Of a stretch of 64,000 nt of DNA, positions 56,803-64,000 are shown one piece after another. Every line of letters starts with the position of its first letter. Positions within the stretch are counted from its first letter, which is position 1. Position numbers and translations under genes: made by a program. The notes under the pieces are model-generated. The model was not told where the DNA came from, searched no databases, and saw nothing but the letters and a program-made list of their open reading frames with translations. This DNA comes from Acanthaster planci (lineage: Eukaryota > Echinodermata > Asteroidea > Valvatida > Acanthasteridae): positions 595,418-659,417 of the forward strand of contig NW_019091392.1 in the NCBI RefSeq assembly GCF_001949145.1. Direction: 5' to 3'.

Positions 56803-57005
56803 ATGATTTCCAATATGGCAGCGCCCATGGACGGTCGCGAGGACAGACTTACATGTAAGGCGAAGCAGGTTTTCAAAGGAACAGATTTCGTGGAACTTTC
56901 TCCTAGTGATTGGTGTTTGTTGGTGTCTAAAAGGGTGGAGGTAATAAGTACAGACAGTAAAAGTCACACTGGATGGATATTTACGGTAGATCCTGTTTCT
57001 CGGAG
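56803..57005 (+). CDS. gemin6 exon 1
   Basis: Coding part of exon 1. Possible starts are at 56803, 56815 and 56827 (three in-frame ATGs). The last complete segment is TVDPVSR; the donor AG|GTAAGA is close to consensus. Confidence 0.88.
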
Positions 57006-59844
57006 GTAAGAGTAAAGTAAAGACTAAAAATAGGCCTAATCCCCAGAACATGGGGTCCGACTCGACTCCGATACTCCCAGAACCATGGGGTCTGATACTC
57101 CCAGAACCATGGGATCTGATACTCCCAGAACCATGGGGTCTGATACTCCCAAAACCATGGGGTCTGATACTCCCAGAACCATGGGGTCTGATACTCCCAG
57201 AACCATGGGATCTGATACTCCCAGAACCATGGGATCTGATACTCCCAGAACCATGGGATCTGATACTCCCAGAACCATGGGGTCTGATACTCCCAGAACC
57301 ATGGGGTCTGATACTCCCAGAACCATGGGGTCTGATACTCCCAGAACCATGGGATCTGATACTCCCAGAACCATGGGGTCTGATACTCCCAGAACCATGG
57401 GGTCTGATACTCCCAGAACCATGGGGTCTGATACTCCCAGAGTCAGGTTGGCGTAGTGGTTCTTTCCTCACCTTACACCTCTGCGGCCCGGGTTCGAATC
57501 CCGGCCTGGTCCACATACATGTATGGATTGGGTTTTCAGTCCTTACCTGATTCCGTGGGTTTTACCCAGAATATTCCTTTGAGGTTTTCCTCCCACCTCT
57601 AAAACTGTAATTGCTTCTCATTGTCCCCTCTCTACAGGCATGACAGGTTTCTTCAGGCTTGTGAGCTACAGTGGCGGCACTTTTGAGAAATCCTTGGTGT
57701 CATTACCATAAATATATAACAATAATAATAACTGTGGGGTCCGACGTCCGCCCTGCACCCACGGTACGGGACAGACGTCGGACCCCACAGTTCTGGGGGT
57801 AAGAGCATGATGGTTCCTCCATGGTATGAGTGACGCGTTAAGCCAGCGTTATACACGTTGTATCTGTATATTTATATATTAACACTTTAAATGCTCAATG
57901 TTACACTGTACATGTAGGCCTAGGCCCATGCTAGTCCCATACTGGGAGCATTAGTCCAGTACCCCCAGGACTGGGGTTCATTACCATTAGCACTTTGTTC
58001 CTATAATAAGGAAACAAAGTCCACTTTCTCAAACTAACTAACATTTTGATCTCAAGGAGCCGTTACTCAATCCTGATGTGATAGGCCTAGTTTAGGTAAC
58101 TTTTGACAATATCTAAGTAAGAAAACTTCAAATTTCTAACCCGAGTTTGGCAAAATACAACCACTCAGTCGAATCACGCGCCATTTTTTTTTTCGTCTGG
58201 TTGCCCGACCCAGGCGTTAGGATTCATCAAAGCAAATCTCCAGGTCAAGGAACCAGACTACATTCGCTAATTTTTCGTTCACAGCTCTTTGGAGTGGTCA
58301 TGCATCACTGCCGTTTTACCCAAAAATTTCCCTCAAAAACCAAAAGCCCCATTTTCTTTCCTTCCTGATGTGAAAGAGGACATCACCAACAACTTGTTTA
58401 GATATGTTGTTTGAAAAGGTAGAATTTGTTCCCTTATATTAGGAACAGGGTGCTAAAGGTACATGTAATGAACCCCCAGAACTGTGGGGGAATTAGTCCA
58501 GTAGACTGGCCCCTAGTCTGGGACTAGGCCCATGCAAGTTTTATGGTTGCCTAGGCCTGCTGGAATTTGTCATCTTAATTCAAGAATGTTGCGATCTGCA
58601 TCGCTGAAAGATCATAAATGGTGAGAAATACATGCCAAACAGTGAACGTCAATGCACGCTACTTCTGGAAACCCAAAGGAACACAGGTCTCTGTCATGTC
58701 CATGTGCCTTTTGGTTTCCAGAAGTAAGGGCACACATTCTAATCATACTTGTTACTGCAATTTCCTTTCAACTTCTACTGTTTTACTCAGCAAAGTCCAT
58801 AAGTTTGGATGTAATGCCATTGCCAAAGAAACTTGACAGTGCATGTGCAGTGTACATGTAGATGCAAATCAGTGCCAAAGAGTTAGCCCAGTGGATATCG
58901 CCTACATTGCATTGCGACTTGTCAGTTGTAGTGTAAATGAAGACAACATCCAACCAGGGTTAGCCAAAGAATTTACTTCAGTACAAGTAAAAAGGTACCA
59001 TGAAGTTTATAGGTTGGCTGCTCCAACTGCTCCTCTAATCACCTCATATGATGGTGATGACAAGGTGAATCTGCCAAGGTTGTTCTAGCAGATGCTTTTC
59101 CTTGTTAAAGACTTTTCTTACAAAGTGTACATGCTTGGCATAATCTGTTGATCTGAGTGATTTGTTAATTGAAATTGTATTTGGTCAAACCTGTTGGAAA
59201 TCTAAGACTTTACTTCCCTGGTTTAAAAACAGTCTTTTATAAATGTGCATTAATCTAAATGCTGATTAGCTCACAGAGAGTTTGACTGTAAGAATAACTG
59301 GTCACATAGTAAGCAAACATTTTACAGATTAACCGATCTTGCCTAAACATATATTTGCCTTGAAACACTTGATGTTAAAATTCAACATCGCTTGTGATGC
59401 GAAATGTGACTCTGATTTGTTTACGTTCATAGCATTGTGCTTGCAGACTTCCCCGATAACCAGCGAGCTATGACAGAGGTCATCATGGGTCATGCTATCC
59501 ACACCGTGACCCTCGTCGGTGATCCCACACCTCAGTGCCTGGACAGACTGAATGGTTTGCTCCAATCCGGCGGACAAAGCGACAACTTGTCAGCCGAGGA
59601 GATAGCTCAGCGGAAGACTGATCTCAAACAATGGCTGGAGAAGCATCACATTCCAGTGGCACTGTCGGGGGAGAACAGTGACCTCCTGAGCATAGCCGGA
59701 GCGCTGTACATTGAACCGCCATACGGTGTACAGAACTGCGTGAGTGCCAACGAGATCATTCTGGCACGAGTGCAAGCATTAATACAAGCCAAACCAGAAC
59801 TGTCCAGCCCGAGAACTTGCAGTAATGAAAACTTCCATGTATGA
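56803..59844 (+). CDS. Gemin6, SMN-complex subunit (complete, two exons)
   Basis: Gemin6 pairs with Gemin7 as an Sm-fold heterodimer in the SMN complex, which loads Sm proteins on spliceosomal snRNAs in the cytoplasm. Exon 1, 56803-57005, encodes DWCLLVSKRVEVISTDS and GWIFTVDPVSR (Sm-like strands). Exon 2, 59433-59844, encodes IVLADFPDNQ, EVIMGHAIHTV, then LKQWLEKHHIPVALSG, ALYIEPPYGVQNC and SANEIILARVQALIQ, all hallmarks of the Gemin6 second half. The junction AG|GTAAGA with TTCATAG|C creates Ser in DPVSRSIVL and keeps frame. The product is 204 aa (200 if the Met at 56815, MAAPMDG, is used, which I slightly favour) against 167 in human; the excess is at both termini. Translation stops at 59844. 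The gene is convergent with dhx57. Confidence 0.93.
57041..57440. repeat. 24-bp minisatellite, about 15-16 copies
   Basis: The unit is AGAACCATGGGGTCTGATAC plus TCCC (24 bp). It is a multiple of three and free of stops in several frames, giving PRTMGSDT periodic peptides on plus and GSIRPHGS on minus. Copies differ mainly by G or A in ATGGGGTCT/ATGGGATCT. The copy next to exon 1 is more diverged (57041-57068, ATGGGGTCCGACTCG). Confidence 0.95.
57441..57729 (+). mobile_element. tRNA-derived SINE with (AAT)n tail
   Basis: The head (57442-57513) has a pol III A-box-like TTGGCGTAGTGG and a perfect B box GGTTCGAATCC at 57491-57501 inside a CCGGG..CCCGG T-stem. The acceptor stem does not pair fully, so it is not a functional tRNA. 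A body with TTTTCCTCCCACCTCTA-type text follows, then a tail of AATAATAATAA. The body may belong to one of the widespread tRNA-SINE superfamilies; I cannot assign which. Confidence 0.8.
57730..57792. repeat. Short perfect hairpin, 19-bp stem
   Basis: AACTGTGGGGTCCGACGTC (57730-57748) pairs exactly with 57774-57792 across a 25-base loop. The right arm continues into TTCTGGGGGTAAGAG, which resembles the reverse complement of the 24-bp minisatellite unit. Confidence 0.85.
57917..58534. mobile_element. Possible foldback element, about 100-bp imperfect terminal inverted repeats
   Basis: 57917-58020 and 58424-58534 are imperfect inverted copies. Shared blocks, read inward, are GGCCCATG/GGGCCTAG, TAGTCCCA, ATTAGTCCAGTA, CCCCCAG..CTGGGG, GGTTCATTAC, TTAGCAC and TGTTCCTA.TA.AAGG.AAC. 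About 400 bp of unrelated sequence lies between. Fits a non-autonomous DNA transposon; exact ends and target duplication are unclear. Confidence 0.55.
58661..58725. repeat. Hairpin, 23-bp arms
   Basis: ACTTCTGGAAACCCAAAGGA (arm 58661-58683) pairs with 58703-58725, 21 of 23 positions, with a 19-base loop. The size fits a MITE remnant or a pre-miRNA-like fold; the sequence alone does not decide. Confidence 0.7.
59433..59844 (+). CDS. gemin6 exon 2 with stop
   Basis: 412 bp. Begins after TTCATAG; its first base completes a Ser codon. Encodes the AD-type C-terminal half of Gemin6 with GHAIHTVTLVGDPTPQC, LKQWLEKHHIPV, PPYGVQNC and EIILARVQALIQ, then a divergent tail AKPELSSPRTCSNENFHV. Confidence 0.93.
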
Positions 59845-60710
59845 TGAAGACTTCCTCTTCCAAGGTCCAACTTTCCTCATCACAGCCAGAGACCTGTTGC
59901 CAGTTGGTCACATGTGGATTCTGTGCATGAATGAGACTGCGATTGTTGGTTTGCCATTCAAAAAGTCACTAGCCTATTTGAAGTATGGCAGACACAACAG
60001 AGGGGCGCCATTCGGTTTTGATGAAATCTTCTGTATTTACTCCAAATTTCCCCACTTCAAATGGTATCCTCTAATTGTGTCTGCCATGTTTCAAAACCCT
60101 CATTTGGTTTTAAAATAGTATAAAGTGTTGCAAGAAAGACCTACATGATTTTCCACCTAAATGCAGGAAAACCAGAAGGGTCTTCAGCTTGCACCAGGCA
60201 TGCAGTGGGGCAGTGGCATTCATTTCTTGGCCCATTCCTTCTTTTTAACCCATGAGGGAGCCCTTGCCCACAGAGGATTCAGTAGCCAACAGCAGACACC
60301 ATTGTTCAGTTTGTTGACAGAAAGAGTTCCATGACTAGACATCACTTGACATCTTGTACAAAAACCCTGTGAGACTGGTTTGAAAGATTTTAAGTGTTCT
60401 CAGGGTCAGTTTAGTATTTCTCTGAGTAATGCTTTGTGATTTCCCCTCTAAATGTGACTCTCTAAGAAATATACTGGTAACTGCTTTTTGATGGCTGATG
60501 TGTCACAGGGGAATATTTGTGATTTCCCTGTGTGGAATTTTCCCTTGTGTTGATATACATGTACACATCATTAGAGTGTGAATAGGACCAAGGACAGATG
60601 TGGCTTTGTACAGGTATATGTGCATGTATGTGTACTTCTAACATGGGCATTATGATAAATAGTGGAGGGTTGTGGAGTCTGATAAGTACACCCTTGCCTT
60701 TTGAAGAGCC

Positions 60711-60772
60711 GTGTTCTATGCACTTATATGACTGTACAAGTGAATTTCCATTCACCATGGAATGGTGAATGG
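60711..60772. repeat. Direct repeat copy 1 with hairpin
   Basis: GTGTTCTATGCACTTATATG then ACTGTACAAGTGAATTTCC and ATTCACCATGGAAT recur at 61065-61124 with an 8-base expansion. In this copy CCATTCACCAT is followed by its inverse ATGGTGAATGG (60748-60772), an 11-bp stem with a 3-base loop. Confidence 0.7.
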
Positions 60773-61064
60773 AACAACTGCCAGTGGCTTTCAACAGATT
60801 TTGTATTGAGGAAGTTAGACCCCAGCCAGTATTTCTTTACATTGGGCTTCATGCACTTGCAATTTGCAGTGCAATGAATGAACCATTGAGTTTCAGTACC
60901 GCAGATGAATTTCTACAAATATGGATACTTTACTGTACAAGTGCAATGGAACATTCTATTGGTCATCGAATAGAATCACTCTTTCCACTGCGTGAATGTA
61001 AGACAGTAGGTATTTGTTTAATACCACTCGAATAAATCAGGAATAAATCTTCTGTAGAGAGTCA

Positions 61065-61124
61065 TGTTCTAGCCACGTACACATGTACACGACTGTACAA
61101 GAGAACTTCCATTCACCATGGAAT
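61065..61124. repeat. Direct repeat copy 2
   Basis: Second copy, about 354 bp downstream of the first: ATGTTCTAGCCACGTACACA, ACTGTACAAGAGAACTTCC, ATTCACCATGGAAT. The inverted half of the hairpin is missing here. Confidence 0.7.
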
Positions 61125-61330
61125 AGACATGTCTTTTGTGGTTCTACCATGCATTGGAACACTTGGTCAGTGACCCACCACTCCGATGTGCTGTTTCATT
61201 CAATTTATTAAAATTTTGGTCGAATTTGTTTGTAATGTATATGATGTAACATTTGACAGAAAATGCCGCTAGCATGACTTTGGCCGTGAATCCCGGACAC
61301 ACAGGACAAAAAAAGGATGACTCTCATATA

Positions 61331-61403
61331 CGGCCGATTAGCTACACTGTTAGAGCACTGGTGCTATGTTCCAGAGGGAACAGATTCAAATCCTCCATTG
61401 AGC
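61331..61403 (+). mobile_element. Degenerate tRNA-like SINE head
   Basis: GATTAGCTACACTGTTAGAG resembles a tRNA D-arm/A box and GATTCAAATCC (about 61383-61393) a B box, spaced as in a tRNA-derived SINE. The stems are decayed, so this is not a working tRNA. The 3' body cannot be delimited. Confidence 0.4.
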
Positions 61404-61726
61404 GAGTTCATCTTTTATTTCATGGTGTGAATGGGACAGTCAGTAACAGTACAGGTAATCTCTTTCCAAGCCGTGTTGTAGTTTTGAATGCTGTATACAT
61501 GTATGTACGTGTATGTTGGGTGCTTTTACCCCATCCTTTTTGCCATATTTAATCCGTTGTATGACAGCACTTTATCCATCTCCTTCAGGCATATGTTTAT
61601 TAATGATGACAGTAGGAAGAAATTAGATACTGTTTAACTTTAAGATTAACTTTAAGTACAAGTTTAATTGCACAAGTCATACTAAGATAAAACCAGAAAA
61701 AAACCGCTGTCTTGTAAACATAAATC

Positions 61727-61732
61727 TTTATT
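61727..61732 (-). terminator. Candidate polyadenylation signal for dhx57
   Basis: AATAAA on the minus strand about 970 bp after the dhx57 stop codon. Assigned by position only; other minus-strand AATAAA words lie nearby, for example at about 61838. Confidence 0.3.
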
Positions 61733-62502
61733 TTTTTCACAAAAATGTCATGTTAGATTTTGGTGTCAAATTCAGCAATTCAAATACTACTGACTCTCCT
61801 TCCAAAACTCATTGATTTTAATTTAGAATTTTTGATTTTATTGAAACTGTAGCATTTTCTTTGCATCACATTAAAAAATAAAGTACATTGGCACAAGCAG
61901 GTCATTTCCATAAATAACTGGGACAAAATATATGTTCACCAGAAAGGCATCGTTGGCATCAGAATCTCAGCTACCATATTCAGTGGACTCTTTGCATCCG
62001 ATGATAGAGGGCGCTGTGGCACCAAGTAACTATGTCCTGTGGGTCAGGCAATAGGCATTTGGCGAGCATTCACTTGGCCTCGTACGTGTGGCACAATGTA
62101 TGCATGACCACTTTTCATTTGAATGTGTGCAAACTGGTAGCATTCTCCTGCAGGGGCTGGGAACACTGGAGCAATGGCACTCAAGTATGAGCCACATCCC
62201 TCTCGATGTCACTGTTGACGGGATTCCTGTGACTTCGGTTCACTGCCTTAAGCCAAGAGTACCAAAATGAGATTCAAATTCTGACACACTGTACCTAATG
62301 GATGGTTGAGTGAACACACTATACACAGCATCCCATTAACAGTCCAGACATTTGATAAATATGTGATCATAGAGAACTTCAGTTACTGTGGAAGCACCAT
62401 TAGCTGCTGATTAGAACATTTTTAATGATATGGCACACAAACCAGGTGAACCTGGTCACATTTAAGTGTGGTAAGTTGGGCAGGTCAATGTGTCTCTCAT
62501 GA

Positions 62503-62574
62503 TCACTTTATGGTAACGAGTTGCATGATAGCTGTGATGATGGGACTTTCTCATGCACAGGTGCATAGGTCCAT
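62503..62574 (-). pseudogene. Tandem remnant copy 3 of dhx57 terminal exon end
   Basis: The minus strand reads MDLCTCA, TGA, ESPIITAIMQLVTIK, TGA. It has the same 24-codon length as the real exon end with no indels, but carries an internal stop. It lies exactly 101 bp beyond copy 2. Confidence 0.85.
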
Positions 62575-62603
62575 CAAGCATCTACTTGTTTTGTCTCTCG
62601 TTA

Positions 62604-62675
62604 TCACCGTGTGGTAATGAGTTGCACAATAGCTGTGATGATGTAACTCCGTTGAGGGCAGGTGCATAGCTCCAT
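62604..62675 (-). pseudogene. Tandem remnant copy 2 of dhx57 terminal exon end
   Basis: The minus strand reads MELCTCPQRSYIITAIVQLI, TTR then TGA. All 23 sense codons are open and six differ from the real end. It lies exactly 101 bp from the corresponding positions of the true exon and within the likely dhx57 3' UTR. No acceptor site precedes it. Confidence 0.88.
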
Positions 62676-62704
62676 TGAGCATCCAGTTGTTTTGTCTAGT
62701 GTAA

Positions 62705-62848
62705 TCACTGCGTGGTAATGAGTTGCACGATGGCTGTAATGATGCGACTCCCTCGTGGGCAGGTGCACAGGTCCATGTTGGGCTGTTGGATCTTGTCTTG
62801 CAAGAGTTGATCTAGTTCCAGCCTCAACTCCCGCAGCAGTTCTGCCAC
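62705..62848 (-). CDS. dhx57 last exon
   Basis: VAELLRELRLELDQLLQDKI then QQPNMDLCTCPRGSR, IITAIVQLITTQ and TGA (62707-62705). The acceptor on minus is CACTGTCAG. Its last ~101 bp seed the tandem copies at 62604-62675 and 62503-62574. Confidence 0.93.
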   Translation of the reverse strand: MAELLRELRLELDQLLQDKIQQPNMDLCTCPRGSRIITAIVQLITTQ

Positions 62849-63948
62849 CTGACAGTGAGGATACGTGTACCAGAGTGGCTTTGACAATTAAAATGGTGTA
62901 ATTTCTGCACACTGCTTCTTCAAAAGTATCTTTTTAAGCACAAGTGTGACAAAAGTGTGAGTTTAGGAAAAAAATCTTGAAAAGTTATCACAGATGGAGT
63001 GAAAATCAAAAACAACAAAAAAATTTAAGCCAGTTCCAAACTATTTTGCTGGGAACTTCTTGTCAGAATTCTCCGCTTGTTTCTGTTTCTCCGCTGTGTA
63101 CCATCCCATTCATATAACTTCCTCATTTTTCAGGTTTTTCAGTGGATTATATAAAATAGGGGTGTGAGAATTCAGCTTTTTACCGGATTCCATATTTTTG
63201 TTTAGATGTTGACCCTGAATTTCAGCTTTTTGTACACCTGGTCTGTACAAAAGCACTGGAGCTTTTAACATTCAAGCTATTTGCTAGCTGTCTTCGGCTT
63301 TGATTTTAATTGGCCACTCACACCCCTGATAAAATCAAGAAATCAAGTTCAATGTATTTGCCAAGCAATGCACGAAGTAGGAAAAAATGGTGGTAAAAAC
63401 GCAAGGATCCAAGAATACTTCATAATTCCGGCGTTTGAGAGAACTGACCTCAACAGTGGCAACACTGAATCGAATCCAACCCTCATCGAGAGAAATGATA
63501 AACTTCCCTCTATCCAGATTAATGGAGAGATCACAGCCTCCGAACAGAAGCAGTGGGTACACAGAAACCATACTGCAGTCACGGATGTACACCTGGTTGA
63601 CAAAAAAAAAATCACAGCTTACAATCATCAATTGTGTTGCCCGCTCTTGTTGCTATGTTTCATGCAAATGTTGCACAAAATTTGGTATTTCCTTGGTGCA
63701 TGCCAAAAAACATGACAAACCATGCTTTTAAAAAAGAGTGTTTTCATTATTCAAGTGTGCAGAGTGTCCAGCTAGTCTCCTCACAGAAACGTGGGACTGC
63801 ATACAGTTTGGTTCAGGTTTTGCAGGGTCAAATGTCAGATGAACAGTCTTGAAATTACCTTTGACGTCTTGATCTTTTCGTGGAAGACCAGGTAGGGGCT
63901 CTCATAGTGCCGCACTTGGAAGTTGACTGATGATGGATGAATGTTCAC
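62705..63948 (-). CDS. DHX57-type DExH-box helicase, last three coding exons (partial)
   Basis: C-terminal part of a DHX57-like putative ATP-dependent RNA helicase; the ATPase/helicase core lies beyond the right edge. Minus-strand exons in order are 63948-63859, 63592-63449 and 62848-62705, all joined in phase 0 (30, 48 and 47 codons plus TGA). They encode VNIHPSSVNFQVRHYESPYL, VFHEKIKTSK; VYIRDCSMVSVYPLLLFGG, FIISLDEGWIRF; VAELLRELRLELDQLLQDKI, LCTCPRGSRIITAIVQLITT. This is the OB-fold region and terminal helices of DHX29/36/57-type helicases. The CTCPRGSRII..I..L.TTQ end is, to my recollection, specific to DHX57. The donor after exon two is GAG|GTCAGT, slightly weak. Human DHX57 lies beside GEMIN6, supporting the call. 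Confidence 0.92.
63449..63592 (-). CDS. dhx57 penultimate exon
   Basis: 48 codons: VYIRDCSMVSVYPLLLFGG then INLDRGKFIISLDEGWIRFS, VATVE. The acceptor is TTGTCAACCAG after a T tract and the donor GTCAGT. Confidence 0.93.
63859..63948 (-). CDS. dhx57 antepenultimate exon
   Basis: 30 codons: VNIHPSSVNFQVRHYESPYL and VFHEKIKTSK, the conserved 'IHPSSV' and 'SP.LV..EK.KTS' segment of this helicase class. The acceptor is CATCAG and the donor AAAG|GTAATT. Confidence 0.93.
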
Positions 63949-64000
63949 CTGATGAAGCATGGATTTCAAAACATACAATAAAAAGAATAAATAAAATGGG

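Larger units (their letters stand above)
57006..59432 (+). other. gemin6 intron, 2.4 kb, repeat-packed
   Basis: Contains the 24-bp minisatellite (57041-57440), a tRNA-derived SINE (57441-57729), a short perfect hairpin (57730-57792), a long inverted-repeat pair (57917-58534) and a hairpin at 58661-58725. An open frame at 58843-59088 shows no recognisable domain. Confidence 0.8.
59845..62502. other. Convergent intergenic region, gemin6 to dhx57
   Basis: 3' flanks of both genes. AATAAA at 61031-61036 and 61042-61047 on plus could serve gemin6 (1.2 kb after its stop). It also contains a pair of ~55-bp direct repeats, a degenerate tRNA-like SINE head and a CTCF-like word. No further gene is recognised. 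Confidence 0.55.

Noticed and set aside
57442-57513. Functional tRNA gene
   Set aside because: The B box and T-stem are good, but the acceptor stem does not pair properly and a SINE body with an (AAT)n tail follows.
56731-57516. 261-codon minus-strand ORF and two 123-166 codon plus-strand ORFs with 8-residue periodicity
   Set aside because: By-products of the 24-bp minisatellite (a multiple of three without stops) inside the gemin6 intron.
58843-59088. Plus-strand ORF in the gemin6 intron as an extra gemin6 exon
   Set aside because: Exon 1 and exon 2 join directly with correct phase and continuous family similarity; no matching splice sites around the ORF.

Overview
This is a eukaryotic (animal) draft-assembly window. 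Short coding exons with GT/AG junctions are spread over long introns, there are gap Ns, and transposon debris is plentiful. The protein-level content points to an invertebrate, most likely a deuterostome, with echinoderm-like genome texture. The species is my inference, based on intron-rich bilaterian gene structures and very frequent palindromic ACATGT/GTACATGTAC microsatellite sequence; nothing in the window proves it.

Layout. (1) 1607-46068, plus strand: fifteen coding exons of a PP2A B56 regulatory subunit, gamma/delta class (PPP2R5D-like). All splice phases fit, and the C-terminus and stop codon are present; the upstream exon(s) lie before the window. Its 13.4-kb and 15.2-kb introns carry most of the repeats: (TACATG)n clusters, a 23-bp minisatellite, three pogo/Tigger-like TIR elements, another 505-bp TIR element, and a sequence gap flanked by two near-identical ~1-kb copies that looks like a haplotype-stacking artefact. 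(2) 46069-56760: 3' UTR/polyA region and then accessory sequence with foldback elements, a Tc1-like MITE, and two plus-strand candidate coding exons that I do not recognise (51953-52282 and 53665-54192). (3) 56803-59844, plus strand: a complete two-exon gemin6 gene (SMN complex). Its intron holds a 24-bp minisatellite, a tRNA-derived SINE and several inverted repeats. (4) 62705-63948, minus strand: the last three coding exons of a DHX57-type DExH-box helicase, running off the right edge of the window.

How it fits together. PPP2R5D directs PP2A to phosphoprotein substrates, GEMIN6 works in Sm-ring assembly of snRNPs, and DHX57 is a putative RNA helicase. They do not form an operon. gemin6 and dhx57 are tail to tail, about 2.9 kb between stop codons. 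From memory, the human pair on chromosome 2p22 is also adjacent and convergent, which suggests ancient microsynteny. The most unusual local structure is directly 3' of dhx57: two further copies of the end of its last exon in a 101-bp tandem array, each keeping a 24-codon frame length and a terminal TGA (one has an internal stop).

I found no convincing new multi-gene system. The strongest items for a second look are the dhx57 terminal-exon array, the gemin6/dhx57 synteny, the large near-perfect foldbacks, the gemin6 intron minisatellite with its related palindromes, and the assembly duplication.
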